Numbered from the stretch's first letter, positions 34,147-46,699 are shown. The stretch: DNA of 64,000 bases from Halicephalobus mephisto (GCA_009193035.1 SWDT01000060.1:124001-188000), one strand, 5' to 3'. Made by a program: numbers and translations. The notes: generated by a model from the letters alone, not told the origin.

Positions 34147-34872
34147 TCAAGTGTTCCTCAAGAACCTGACGAACGAATTATACGCCGTTTCCAGTTCAAA
34201 AACCATCTGTCTGGCCACTTCGTCGGAGATTTCGTCACTAGCAGACATGCCATTCAGTTTCTGATGCCTAAATTTAACAAACAAATTTAAAAAAAGAGGA
34301 AATTTAAAGAAAATTGAAATTACCAAGAAATGACTTTAGTTCTTCCGTCGAAATCGGCAGGTAGATAACTCAGAGTCTCTATAGCATGTCTTAAGTCCGT
34401 CAAAATGGGGAATAACTCATCCACAGCCCGGATATTTAGTTTCAGTTGATCCTGAAGGGTGATGAACAAGGCGACGATCTCCGCGATGGTCGAATTGCTC
34501 TGGTCGTCTCCTTTTACGGTTGTTGGACGGTCTTGTTGGATTCTCTCGAGAGCAGCTGGACAGTTCACTTTGTATTTCTTCAGAAAGTCCTGGAAATCCA
34601 GTCCAGGAAGAAGCTTCAAAGTTACCTAAAAACAACAATTTAAAAAGTAGTTTCATATAAAAATCCCCTACCTTGAATTGAGTCAGTAGCTTAGAACACT
34701 CCGCCGTGTACTCCTTGGGGGAAATGTAGTCACGTCCGAGGATTTTCTCCAAGTTTTCCAGGGCGATGATGACGGCGTACAGTTCGCTTAAATTGTCGAG
34801 CCTCTCCCTCTCCCCACTGGAATCATACAACCGGACTTCCTCGAGGAATCTGGGGCTAGTGTAGTCGTTCAT
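34147..34872 (-). CDS. vps-28: ESCRT-I subunit VPS28
   Basis: Exons 34672-34872, 34324-34625 and 34147-34267 give 207 residues. It is the ESCRT-I component that links the complex to ESCRT-II/III for sorting ubiquitinated cargo at endosomes. Landmarks: FLEEVRLYDSSGERERLDNL at the N-terminus, ISPKEYTAECSKLLTQFK, CPAALERIQQDRP, the linker, then the four-helix C-terminal domain (AEIVALFITLQDQLKLNIRA, YLPADFDGRTKVISWHQKL, MSASDEISDEVARQM, ETAYNSFVRFL). The full domain set is present and slightly shorter than human VPS28 (221). First gene of the operon with mrpl-15. Confidence 0.97.
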
Positions 34873-34941
34873 ACTCAGACAAATAACAAAGTAAAAAAAG
34901 TATCGAAAAAAGTAAAAAAAATAAATTAACAAAATCAAATT

Positions 34942-35017
34942 TGTCGTCCGGTCTCGTTTCGCCAATCGTGAGCAATCCTGTTCGAAGTGGTGATTGTCAT
35001 CCGGTCTCGTTTCGCCA
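34942..35017. promoter_or_regulatory. Divergent promoter with a 23 bp direct repeat
   Basis: Two near-identical blocks, TGTCGTCCGGTCTCGTTTCG (34942 on) and TGTCATCCGGTCTCGTTTCG (34995 on), 53 bp apart between vps-28 and the glycoprotein gene. They stand out against AT-rich surroundings; likely paired factor sites. Confidence 0.5.
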
Positions 35018-35212
35018 AAACACGGCCAACTCCGACGGTCATTGATGAAATCAGAGTTTACATTTTCTGTGGATTTATACCCTTTTTTCCACTGTTTACA
35101 CGTTCAACTACCACGGCCGCGTCGTCGACAGTTTTCCCTGATTTTTTATTTTTTTTAAATCGGATTTTTGAAAAAATCGATTTTTTTTATTTTTATTTTT
35201 ATTTTTTTAGAC

Positions 35213-38200
35213 ATGTTGAGGGTAATTATTTTCGTCCTCATTTACTCCCTCGGAGCGACTTCTGGGTTCCAAGACGACGTCCCTACTGTAGACTTCAAGT
35301 GCAAAAATTCCAGCGTGACGAACGTCGATTTGCCCCCCGGAATCGCCTTGAAGACGAATTACCAGGTTTGTTTTTTGATTTCATATATTAATTTTCACCC
35401 TAGTGCCATTCTAACTTATTAGAATGGATGCTGGATATGAAAATATTAAAGTTTCTCATTTTTTATCGATTTTTACGCAAGTTTTCAGACAACAGTCCGC
35501 TACACTAACTGGGACAACTCCACCACTGCTTTACTCACAGAAAGGAACTTTACCGACCTGCTAATCGTTGAGAAAGTCGATAGAACTGGAGTCAAATCGT
35601 ATATCGTCAGGAACGACGGAGTACTGTCCTTCAATGGTGAATTTTCAAAGAACTTCAAGCATAATTTTTTATTTTCAGACACTAATTGCTCCAATACTAC
35701 CAAAGATTCAGTATTACCTCAGCTTTATCCTTTTCATCCATTCCTGGAGTCGGATATCTTGAATAATTCGACCAATCTTGCTTCCATCATCGACGCTATC
35801 CTCGCGATCCAATCGAAATTCCAGTCCAAAGGTCCGAGCGAGACCGGGGTCGTGGGGGGCATCGACGCCGTTGGGTGGATTGGGTGCTGGTTCAATGCCA
35901 CCGGCGACAACGAAACTGGAGTCCAAGTGGAAGTCTTCCATGCCGGCGACAAATCTCAACCTCCTTATTCCGCGGATTACAAGAATCCAACTTTATTGGC
36001 TGTCCACTTATCAATGTTCAAAGGTAACAGTTCCGTCGCAAAAATCACTTCTCATTACTCACTGGATGTCGTCGAACTTGGAAAAACCGACGAAAACAAG
36101 AAAAACGAAGCAGCAACCGTCCCGAGGGGTGTTTATTGCGACGGAATGAAGCTGGAAAACCTCACCAGTTCCATCCCGGACAGATTCGGGGCTTCTCTGG
36201 ATTTCGTCAACACCCAAACCAAGCAAATCAACAGGTAAATTTGGAAATTTTAATTTTTACTGTTTTTTTTGCAGTGCGCAGATTCTCTACGACAACACCT
36301 TGAAAATCACTTCTTTTTCGCTCGATTTCGTCAATGACAAAGACATCCCGTTCATATCTGGAGTGGATATTCCGAAAAATCTCTCTAAAGCAACTATTTA
36401 TCGTGATTTCACTTACGGCATTCAATACGTACTTTCGAAGGACTCCAGAATCTGCAGGACTGTCGAGCCTCTGGATCCTAAATACAACGATGCCATTACA
36501 GTAAACGGCACAGTTGCATTGAGATCACCAGAAGATATGTTGTTGAATATTTCTGGAATTGAATTTTACAATGCAGGAAGGAAAATTATCGAAGGCGTAA
36601 ACGTGGATTCCTATCTGGCCAAGAAATCGGAACTCAACGGAGGATATGCCGTGATCGAAGCCAACTTTGTCCAGGACGACTGGTCTGTTGAGAACGTCAA
36701 AGGAAAACAGATTCATTCCATTGCATATTTCCACAGGGTTTGTTTCTATTAAATATAAAAACTAAAAAATTTTAACGAATGCTAAATATTAATTTTTATC
36801 AAAAATTTCGAAAATTAAATTAGTTTTTTTTTTAAATTCCAAAAATTGAAGTAGTTTTTATCGAAAATTAAAATTAAAAATAGTTTTTTTAAAAAATTCC
36901 AAAAATTGAAGTAGTTTTTATCAAAAATTAAAATTAAGAATAGTTTTTAACAGATATTGAAACTTAGTTTTTTGGAAATTTTAATTCTTGTGTAAACAAA
37001 ATGATTATGATAATTTAAAAATGACAAAGCTGGTAATTCGCTCTCATTGTTTTTAGAACAATAATGAGGTTTATAAAATAATCGGCATTAAAATTAAATT
37101 GAATTTTTGCATAACAAATAAATAAATCGGTTTAGTCGAAAGTTACGAATTTGCAGATTTTACTTTGATTTCGAAATCTTTAAAAATAAAAATACAACAA
37201 TATTAATGATTTGCTAGAATGTTGCACGCAAGCTGCGAAATTTTTATTTTACTTTAATGTCAACTTAATTGCATAAATTTTCCAAGCAAACTGCGAAATT
37301 TTTATTTGAGTTGATATATCTAAACGTTGCGAAATTACAGATTTTACTTTGATTTCGAAATCTTTAAAAATAAAAATACAACAATATTGGTGATTTGCTA
37401 GAATGTTGCACGCAAACTGCGAATTTTGCTTTTGATATCGACTTAGTTGCATGAATTTTTTATTTCAAAGTTTTTGTAAATGAGTGTAAATATGCCAACT
37501 GATTTGCTTAACTGTTTCAAAAAACTACAGATTTCTATTTTGATTTTGAAATTGATATTTATAAACCTCAGCATAATTCTGGAAATTTTCATCAAGATAA
37601 TTTTACAATAACGTCTATTTTTGGTTTTTTAAAACTGTAAAATTGTTGATTTTTATTAATTTTTGTTTTTAATGATTATTTTTAGGACAGCAATTCTAAA
37701 TTGATCCAGGAGACCTATATTCATTTTGACAGCTTCCAGAATTACACAGCTATTGGACCTTTGTGGATTAAATCGAACGTTTTTCCGTGTACGATGGAAT
37801 CTGTAGAGGATAATTTCTTCTTTGTTAACCTGAAAAATGCCTCATTGAAGAACATCAAGGATTACGGTACAGAAAACGTAGAATGCGCTTTGACAGAAGC
37901 TATTTCGAAATCTGCCAATATTTCTGTTTTGCGAATTTCGTATTTCATGTTGAAACAGGACAATGCAGGTGAAACTTTGGCGTGTTTCTTGGTTGGAGAC
38001 AAGTCTACAGTAACCCCGACGAAAACAGCATATCTGAAACCGGAATTGAGTCTTGATGAATTCAGGAAGGGAATCAATACTACGATAACTACTTCTGGAA
38101 TTGTGGCCAGTTTTGTGACGGAATCTCAGAAGGAAGCAGCGATTGGAATCGACAAGTTTGGCGTGATTAATACTCATGACGATCCGAATCCTCCTGGACC

Positions 38201-38345
38201 GAAGTTTGTGGGATATTCCGGAGGATCTATGTTCATTTTGGGAGTTTTTTCTTTTATTTTTGGAGGTGCCATTGCCTTAGGGGTTTACTTATTTTACAAC
38301 AAGAGAAGGACCATCGGAGGAATGGCATACCAAGTATTTGAGTAA
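35213..38345 (+). CDS. Large type I membrane glycoprotein (LolA-like domain type)
   Basis: Exons 35213-35365, 35489-35636, 35679-36234, 36275-36737 and 37686-38345 give 659 residues. Signal peptide at residues 1-18 (MLRVIIFVLIYSLGATSG), a large ectodomain with many N-glycosylation sequons (NSS, NST, NFT, NCS, NAT, NTT), and one membrane segment near the C-terminus (FILGVFSFIFGGAIALGVYLF) followed by a short NKRRTIGG tail. SGVDIPKNLSKATIYRDFTY in the middle resembles the LolA-like ectodomain proteins annotated across ecdysozoans; this is from memory and moderate. An acceptor ATTTTTTTAG lies 2 bp before the ATG. The last intron (948 bp) contains a two-unit tandem repeat at 37136-37440. Confidence 0.8.
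37136..37440 (+). repeat. Intronic tandem repeat, about 180 bp unit, two copies
   Basis: TTACTTTGATTTCGAAATCT and GATTTGCTAGAATGTTGCAC recur about 183 bp apart with few changes, in the last intron of the glycoprotein gene. Confidence 0.8.
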
Positions 38346-38604
38346 AATCAGAAAATTACTGTAATTTCGATGTAAATTTTTATACGTGTTTATTTATTTT
38401 TTTTCGAAGGGTTGTATATGGATATTTTCATTTTTTATAAATTTAGTTTTTTTGAGACCAACAATGAATGGAAATTTTTAAAAATTGGCAAAATCCATAT
38501 TTTAAAATTTTATAAGAGATTTAAATTTTAAATTTTATAAGAGATTAGGCCACAATTTTAGTTTTTTGAAGGACGGATGTCAAGTGGAATCAGTGATTTC
38601 TGAT

Positions 38605-41600
38605 TCAAGTGAAAATAATTTCGTAACGACAGGGCATATCTGTGACGTAGAGTCGTTGATAGTTGATTCCCCAACCACATCCGACACTGATGGTTAGGAC
38701 GGACATTGAATTTGCTGGATCTTCTAGATCAGGTAGTCGAGTGGAGTCTGGTTGACATGGTATCCTGTGGACCCTAATACAGTACCCGGGGGAGAGACGA
38801 CGAATGTTTTCTGACTTGTGAGAATGAGAAAGGCAAATGAAAAGAGGTTTTTCTCCGCTGAAATACGGTAGTTATTATGATTCAGAAATCACAAATTTTA
38901 AATAAAAACAAAAAATTACGAATTTTTTTCAATTTAAAAATTTTTCACTTGTATTTAAAATTTTTTACTTTTTATTTTTTAAATTTCAAAGTTTTTTTAT
39001 TTTTAAATTTTAAAAATTTTTTATTTTTTTTATAATTTTTTTATTTTTATTTTTTATAAATTTTTTAATTCAAAAATTTCATTATTTTTTTATTTTTATT
39101 TTTTTTATAATTTTTTTATTTAAAATTTTAAAAATCAAATTTTTGAATAAAAACTAAAAATTTTTAATTTCCGAACATGTATATTGGATTACTGTAGAAT
39201 ATGTAAAATAATTTTTAAAATTTTATTTTCCAAATTTTTCAAAATTATATTTTTATAAAAAATTAGAAATTGATTTAATATGAATTTTTAGGATTTTCCA
39301 AGAATTTTGGAAAGTTTATTTTTTCGAAATTATACTTTTATGAAAAATTAAAAATTAATTTTTTCTCGAAATTTCTTGAACATGAATTTTTAGAATTTTC
39401 CGAGATTTGAGCTCTCGGATATTGATTCTAAAAATTTTCGAATTTAAAAAAAAACTAAAAATGCAAAAAATTAAAAATTTTTTAAATTTAAAAAAATTTT
39501 TTAATTTTTTAAAAAATTTTGAAATTTCGTAAATTTTTGAATTTTTTTTAAGTTTTAAAATTTCGAAATATTAATTGTTTTATATACCGTATCCTAGGTC
39601 AATATGGACGTTCAAAAAACTCCGTAAATGGTCATTTTTTGCCCAAATCCCTCATGTCTGTTCCAAAATTCAAAATTCATCAGTTTTTGGCAAAGCTGGC
39701 CGTGGCAAGTCCCTCGGCATCATTATTCTTTTTCATCGATTTGACTGTTATTCGGTCTATTTATGGAAAAAGTCAGACTTGTTTGGCCTGGACGAGAGCA
39801 AAACTGATTGGTCAAAATCTAAATCCATTTTGTGGACATTTCATTTGAGTCCAAAATGCGTTACAAATCAAATTTTAAAAATAAAAAATTAAATTTGACA
39901 TAAAATTGTAAATTCGATATATGAAAAGCCAAATTCAATAAATCTTAATTTCAAAAATAAAAACTTAACTTTTATATATGGAAACTTAGTTTTAAAAGTA
40001 AAAAAACAAATTTGATATATGAAAAGTTAAATTTAAAAGAAAAAAGTGAATTTGATATAAAAAATTCCAGTTTTAAAAGTAAAAATATAAATTTAATATA
40101 TAAAATCTCGATTTTAGAAATAAAAAAGTAATTTTGGAATATGAAAATAGAAAATTGATATATGAAATCTCGATTTTAGAAGTAAAAATTTGAATTTCAT
40201 ATATGAAAACAGAAAATTGATATATGAAATCTCGATTTTAGAAGTAAAAAAATAATTTTGATATATGAAAACTAAAAATTGATATATGAAATCTCCATTT
40301 TAGAAATAAAAAAATTAATTTTGATATATGAAAACTAAAAATTGATATATGAAATCTCGATTTTAGAAGTAAAAAAATAATTTTGATATATGAAATTTAA
40401 AAAACAAACAAACCTATTGTACAGCCAAACATCTTCGTAATAGTCACTTTCTACCCGCTTCATCAACGAAAATGAAACTGAATTTTCGAGATCCCATTCG
40501 TGTTTTACGTCTTGACCATCGTAGACTGTCCCGGCCAATCGCCCGAGGGCAACGAACTGACCCACTAGGGGAACAACGTCCCCGATCCTTTCCCTCCTTT
40601 CCCATCGAGCTAGTTTGCCCCAGGCTGAAAATAAATATGAAATTCAAAAATACAGGACCCCCGCGGACAGGGACTTTTGTTTTCTTTTAAAAAATAGTCA
40701 AAAAAGTCGAAAAAATTCAAAAAATTATTTTTCAAAAAAAAACATTGAAAAAATCAAAGTTCGCAATTTTTAAAAATCCACTTCAAACGTAAATAAACAA
40801 AAATTCGGCGGTTTTAGCGATGTGTTCAAAACGTAAAAAATTAAAAAATTAGAATTTAAACTTTTTAGGGATATTTAAAAAGTAAAATTTTAGTACTTCT
40901 TCGCGAATTATTCTAAATGCCAAAAAAATTAAAATTCAAATTTTTGGCGATGTGTTCAAAATGTAAAAAATAAAAAAATTAGAATTTAAACTTTTTAGGA
41001 ATATTTAAAAAGTAAAATTTTAGTAATTCTTGGCGAATTGTTCTGAATGCCAAAAAAATTAAAATTCTAATTTTTGGCGATGTGTTCAAAACGTAAAAAA
41101 AGTAAAAAAATTAAAAAATTAAACTTTTTAGGAATATTTAAAAAGTAAAATTTTAGTACTTCTTGACGAATTGTTCTGAATGCTAAAAAAGTTAAAATTC
41201 TGATTTTCCGCCAATTTATTCCGAATACCAAAATAAAAAATTCAAACAATTTAGGTTTGTTCAAATGTTCAAATATTTATAATTTTTGAAATTATTAAAC
41301 TATATAGTAGTTTTTTTAACTATAAAATTATATAGTAATTTTTTTAATTATAAAATTATATAATAATTTTTTGAAATTATAAAATCATATTGTAATTTTT
41401 TTAAGCTATAAAATTATATAGTCGTTTTTTAAATTATTAAAACAGTTACCTATGGCGTGAGAGTGGATGGGAGCTGATAGGCCCCCTCCGACGACCCCCA
41501 CGTGATTGATTAACGGGACGTGGTTGCTGTCGGGGATGGGTGGAGGGGAGTTTTCAGGAGGCAAGTCATCCGATATGATGGCCGTAGAATGGATATCCCG

Positions 41601-43914
41601 ATGATGCGATGTGCCGGTGATTTCATCCCCGAAACCAGTATCATTTGTTACTAAAAATTTATTTCGTAATTAATTGCAAATTATTTTTAAATAACTTCCT
41701 TTTTTATTTTTAGTTTTATTGCCTTCGGACTTCCTCTTTTAGCAAGTTGAAAAAGCTCAAAAAAGCCAATGCCTCGGACATTGAAGCGTCAAAATTGGGC
41801 CTACAATAAGCTACTTGGAAAATCCAGGTAGTAAAAGAAAAAAATCAATAGTGCAAATGACGTAGCCATGTCTGTTCCGAAGTGTTAACCAGACTCTCAC
41901 GGCGAAAGTTCATGAAAAAAGTAAAAATCTAGCTATTCTCAGATAAAAATAAAAATTTAAAATAATAACTTTAAAAAAAATTTTTTTATATTGGAAATTT
42001 AAAATAAAAATAAAAATTCGATTATTTTTAGATAAAATAATTTTTTAAAATAAATTTTTACATTGGAAATTCGTAAAAATAAATTTCATTGTTTTTAGAT
42101 ATGATTAAAAATTTAAATAAAAACTAGGTTTAAAAAATAAATAAATTTCTAATACCAAAATTTTCGAAAATAATTATTTTTTTTTGATAAAAAAAGAATC
42201 TTCCAGGAAAAATAACGAAAAAAAGAAAGTTTTAATATAAAGTTCTTTTAAAAAGTGCTTATTTTAGGTAAAAATGGAATTTTACGGAAACAACTAAGGA
42301 GTGAAACGAACTCCTAAAACGAAAGTCCCTGAAAGCTTGGAACTTTAAAGATCTTTAGGTGCGAGTGAAAGTTCGCGCAGAGAACAACTAAGGAGTAAAA
42401 TGAACTCCTAAAACGAAAGTCCCTGAAAATTGTGGAACTTTAAAGATCTTTAGGTACGAGTGGGAGTTCGCGCAGAGAACAACTAAGGAGTAAAATGAAC
42501 TCCCAAAACGAAAGTCCCTGAAAACCGTGGAACTTTAAAGATCTTTAGGTGCGAGTGGGAGTTCGCGCAAAAAGCAACTAAGGAATGAAACGAACTCCCA
42601 AAACGAAAGTCCCTGAAAACCGTAATGATCTCATTCGTTTTCAGTTGTGAATAATGTTTCGCGCGAAAAAAAACAAAAGTCTTAAGCTGGGAGAAAAAAT
42701 TACTAATTTCTTATGAATATGGTTTTTTTTCTTTTTTATTATGCAGTCATTGAGAAATCCGTTTGCTGGAAGACAAATTTATAGAAATTTTCCTCGATCA
42801 ATATAAAATACGAAGTGTTACAATCCAAAGAAATTTCGATTTCGAAATAATTTAAATTTTAGTTTATTTTTTATAAAGAAATAAATTTTTAAAAATATTT
42901 TAATTTTGGGTTTTTATGAAGATAAATTTTTAAAAATATTTTAGTTTATTTTTTATAAAGAAATAAATTTTTAAAAATAATTTAAATTTTGAATTTTATG
43001 AAGATAAATTTTTAAAAATATTTTAATTTTGGGTTTTTTAAAAATTGTTCGTTTTAATTTTTTGTGAAAATAAACTCGAAAAACCCACAGGAATGTTCGA
43101 CAAGCCCTCCGCCGTTGGCAATAATACCCGATAAACTTTGGTCCTCTGAGTTAGACGTAAGTTCTGCTGTAAATACTTGATTAGAGTGAATCTTTTTTCG
43201 GAACGTACGTCTTATCCAAAGACCGTAATGGTATGGATTACAACAAGAAACCGTGGCATTGTTGATCGTGACCCGTCCGAATCTGCACCAGGGTAGGGGT
43301 TCCAGTCTGTGGAGAGCGGCGTCCACTTGCAAGTCTCGCCATCTCCACATTTTGCAACACAAATAAGGAAGGGACATGGGTCGGTCTATCTGGGGGATCA
43401 GTCCACTGTCGTCGAAAACCGGATTCAGATCTACCGTAACTTCATTGCCTTCGGCATCTGTGACGACCGTCGCAGAAGCATTTGCGTTCTGGTCGTGATT
43501 CTGAAGACCAGTGTAATTCGTTTTGGATTTGACAGAATTATTGTTGGTCCTTATGAATGCTTGGGAGTTGCTTCTGGAGGCGTTGGAGTACCGGACGGAG
43601 GAGTTCCTCGTGATTCTGGAGGAATTCACCCCGATAGTAGGGAGCATAGTGGAACATCCCGCGAGTAAAGAATCTTCTTCCTCGACCAGGTCCATCGGGG
43701 GTCCTGGAGCGCATTGCATGATATCCTTGCCCCCTGAGGTTATGGCTTTCTTGAGGACTTCTAAGTCTTCCGTGTCGAATCCCTTCATCAAATTCAAGAA
43801 TCTTCTTTTCGCCTTTCTCTCGTCGGCCGTCGTCAAAAGCTGTTTTCGCCAGAGAATCTCGACGAAGCGGCGTCTCTCCGTGAGCAGACAGAGCAGACCG
43901 CAATCCAACGGCAT
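38605..43914 (-). CDS. Inhibitory SMAD (SMAD6/7-type)
   Basis: Exons 43209-43914, 41450-41650, 40414-40624 and 38605-38857 give 456 residues. It antagonises TGF-beta/BMP receptor signalling. A divergent MH1 ends exon 1 (LPYLCCKMWRWRDLQ, PLPWCRFG, CCNPYHYGLW, about residues 180-232), keeping the Cys/Cys/Cys/His zinc pattern. A linker follows (exon 2, Pro/His-rich), then MH2 (about 303-456): WGKLARWERRERIGDVVPL, VWLYNSGEKPLFI, SPGYCIRV and ISVGCGWGINYQRLYVTDMP. It ends EIIFT with no C-terminal SSxS, so it cannot be receptor-phosphorylated, as expected for an I-SMAD. Resembles C. elegans TAG-68-type proteins. The 3.6 kb of introns is packed with tandem repeats. The exon 3/4 join (AG|C) restores the conserved YN-GE-P block. 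Confidence 0.9.
38870..39590. repeat. Low-complexity AT-rich intron sequence
   Basis: Runs of TTTTTATTTTT and AAAATTTT type in the last SMAD intron, without clear unit length. Followed at 39590-39850 by a less AT-rich block without a supported exon. Confidence 0.6.
40100..40400. repeat. Tandem repeat, about 60 bp unit
   Basis: Five units of AAAATTGATATATGAAATCT followed by CGATTTTAGAAGTAAAAAAA, in the last SMAD intron. Confidence 0.8.
40810..41230. repeat. Tandem repeat, about 128 bp unit, three copies
   Basis: GGCGATGTGTTCAAAACGTA and ATTTAAAAAGTAAAATTTTA recur at about 40815, 40943 and 41075 in the SMAD intron 2. Confidence 0.8.
42287..42640. repeat. Tandem repeat, 95 bp unit, four copies
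   Basis: Units begin ACAACTAAGGAGTGAAACGA and contain AAAACGAAAGTCCCTGAAA and GGAACTTTAAAGATCTTTAG at 95 bp spacing. The composition is less AT-rich than the surrounding intron and includes GTTCGCGCAGAG. Lies in SMAD intron 1. Confidence 0.88.
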
Positions 43915-43989
43915 AATCCTGGGTTATCCTCGCCGAAATGACCTGTCAAACCAAAGACGGCCATTCAGCAATCCAGGAAAATTTTAAAT

Positions 43990-44400
43990 TTAATTTTTTT
44001 TTTAAAACAAATTCATTTTAAATTTTTTCATAATTGAGCAAAAAAATATAAAATTTTTTTTTCTTTCTGAAAATTGTAAATTATCGCAAACAAAGAATAA
44101 ACACGCCTAAGGCAAAAACCGCGGAAACAAAGCCTGACTCCAAAATAGTCGACGCATCTTTGCGCATAAAGCAATGGTCCAAGTTTGCTCTCGCGGGACG
44201 GAGCTCGACGGAACAATGGCCTCCAGGGGTCGCGTGTGCTCTGTTTGGCAAGACTTCTAAACTTGAGAAGCTTTCCGACTTGAATCGGGAACAGGAAGAA
44301 GACGATGGCAATGCTTTTGCCGTTTTTCTAAGCTCAAGTTTTTTCGAAAAAGAAATGACCAAAATTTGAAAAATTACGAAATATGCAACGGATCGAGTTT
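43990..44400 (-). promoter_or_regulatory. GC-richer island upstream of the SMAD gene
   Basis: The block 44090-44345 has a coding-like base composition (for example CGCGACCCCTGGAGGCC on the minus strand) and lies 180-430 bp upstream of the SMAD ATG. Short open frames exist on both strands but none has a start and domain. Most likely promoter plus 5' non-coding exon of the SMAD gene; the AG of GTTTGACAG at about 43943 could join it to the coding exon. Confidence 0.4.
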
Positions 44401-44439
44401 AGGATAATCACGATCCAAGGATCATCCGGTTAATTTTTT

Positions 44440-46080
44440 AGGAAATTATTTCATATAAAAAGGAAGTTTCTTTATTTAAATTGGCCTATTGGGATGAGCC
44501 ATATATCAACCCGGAGCTTTGGAAGAGTATATTCAGGATTTGTAATCCAATTTTGCTGAACGTTTTTATGAAGCAAAATAATCTTTAAAAATCCCCGAAA
44601 TCTCGGTTTTTATTTTCAAATTTTTGATTATTTGAATAAAACCTAATTATATAGCTATAATCTACGAAAAAGTATTAAAATTGATAAAATCAAAATAAAA
44701 AACGAGCGCATTGAAAAAGTTTGTCAAAATTGCGCCCGCCAACCAAGCGAATTCGCTTGAGTTTTCTCGACGTATGATATATGAAACTTTATATTTCTCA
44801 TTATATTATCTTTGTAGAAATAAAGATGCATAAAATTACAAAAAGAATTATTAAAGTTGATAAACTTAAAGTTGGAAAATAAGCGTTTTAAAAATACATA
44901 CTTAATCTTCGCTCACCAACCAAGCGAATTCGCTTGAGTTTTTCCAACTTTCTATGTATGAAACTATGCAACTTTATCTACTTTACCATTCTACAAAAGT
45001 ATTAGTGGAGTTAACTTCTAAAAATATTAAAAATAGTAAAATAAAACTAAAAAAGCAAGAGTTTTGGAAGTTGTTCATCGAAAACTCACCAGACAAATAA
45101 GCGAATTCGCTTGGATTTTTGTTTTTCTACTATAAGAGTAAAAATACAACTAATTACCAAAACCTTTAAACATTTGTAAAGCTAGAGTAGAAAACGAGCG
45201 CTTCGAAAATAGTTTATTGAAAGTTCACTAACCAAATAAGCGAATGCGCTTTTGTTTTCTCAACTTTCTATATATAAACTGTCGCATTTTTATTTAATTT
45301 GTCAATTTTAAGAGTAAAGATACCTTTAATTGTAAAAAATAAATTTAAAATAAAATTCTTGAAAATTGTTTATTGAAACTTCGCTGACCAAACAAGCGAA
45401 TTCGCTTTCGTTTTTTACATCTAACATACAACTTGAATTTTAATTTAATTCTCCTACTTTAGATGAGTAGAAATGTAGCTAATTACAAAAAATAATTAAT
45501 AAAATTAGTTAAATGAAAAATGAAAACGAGCGCGTTGAAAAAAGTTTGTCAAAATTGCGCCCACCAACCAAGCGAATTCGCTTGAGTTTTCTCGATGTGT
45601 GATATATGAAACTTTATATTTCTCATTATATTATCTTTATAGAAATAAAGATGCATAAAATTACAAAAAGAATTATCGAAGTTGATAAACTTAAAGTTGG
45701 AAAATAAGCGTTTTAAAAATATATACTTAATCTTCGCTCACCAACCAAGCGAATTCGCTTGAGTTTTTCCAACTTTTTATATATAAAATTATGCAACTTT
45801 GCCGTACTCTTTCTAGAAGAATCGAAACACATGAAATTACAGTAAAGAGATTTCTAAATTGATGAAATTAAGGCAGAAAACGAGCGTTTCGAACATATTT
45901 ATCGGATCTTCGTTCACCGACCAAGCGAATTCGCTTCGATTTTTCTCTACGCGCGATATATGAAATTTGACATGCTCGTCATTTTCTGTCATTTTGGAAG
46001 AATATTAATGGAACATTAATAATATTTTTCGAATAGGTATAAAGTAAAATGAAAATTGTACGAAAAGCTTACTTTCTCTA
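44440..46080. repeat. Eight-unit array with a conserved 14 bp palindrome
   Basis: Units of about 176 bp each carry the perfect palindrome AAGCGAATTCGCTT at 44745, 44922, 45099, 45394, 45570, 45747 and 45923; an eighth at 45238 has one change (AAGCGAATGCGCTT). Spacing is mostly 176-177 bp. The palindrome and flanking CACCAACC are far better conserved than the rest of the unit. Diverged units occur at 33.1-33.7 kb. Confidence 0.88.
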
Positions 46081-46119
46081 AAATTGCTTCTTTTACAGGA
46101 AGAAATCGGAGTTTTCATC

Positions 46120-46430
46120 AATTTAATACTCTCAAAAATAATCTTCCAAACTCCAAAATATTATTTTGATCAATTGTCAACGATGACCGAAACGGACTGG
46201 CAGTCACCCAAGCATTTTGTTGCTCCCGAGAGGCGTTCCGTAAAGTCCTTTTTCGTCCAGATTTGTAGAAAACGCTTGTTGGACATAAAAAAGAAAGTCA
46301 ACTTTGTCAAAATTGTTTCCAAAGCTTTCAACCACAAAATACGCGTCTTTTTAATATATAAAACGGCAATTAATAACATGACCTAAAGACAAAAATTGCG
46401 TTGAAGACACATGTGCGAGGTGTCTAGGAA
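46120..46430. other. Non-repetitive block, unassigned
   Basis: A less AT-rich stretch between repeats with an open plus-strand frame (includes ETDWQSPKHFVAPERRSV) preceded by TTTTACAG at 46092-46099. It has no partner exon or domain; a lone exon or a regulatory block are both possible. Confidence 0.3.
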
Positions 46431-46699
46431 GAGGAAGTTTCTAAATCTAAAGAAAACGGATAAAATAAAAAATGTAAACAAAGAAAAAAAAACAAAAACT
46501 TTATTACTGAATAATAAAAAACATAAATTCATCGATTTTTGTGGATTTTTAAATTTAATATTTTTAAAATTTTTCAGACATTTTCTAATTTTTAAAAACT
46601 TACGAAATTCAATAAAAAATTATAGATTTATGAATTTTATAGAAGTTTTTGAGCTTTCGAAAATCGGACCGAAGGTTTTGAAATTGAATAAAAAGTTTG

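Noticed and set aside
38605..38857. Alternative reading of the last SMAD exon (SQKTFVVSPPGTV) using an internal AG
   Set aside because: The upstream acceptor gives SGEKPLFI and the full MH2 C-terminus in frame; the alternative ends in an early stop.
43309..43987. Long plus-strand frames opposite the SMAD first exon
   Set aside because: Antisense shadows; the minus strand carries the MH1 motifs and correct splice phases.
44440..46080. CRISPR array
   Set aside because: Regular spacing and a palindromic repeat superficially fit, but the units are 176 bp tandem copies with homologous spacers in a eukaryotic genome.
46084..46386. 100-codon plus-strand frame
   Set aside because: Begins in repeat sequence, no partner exon, no recognisable domain; kept only as an unassigned block.
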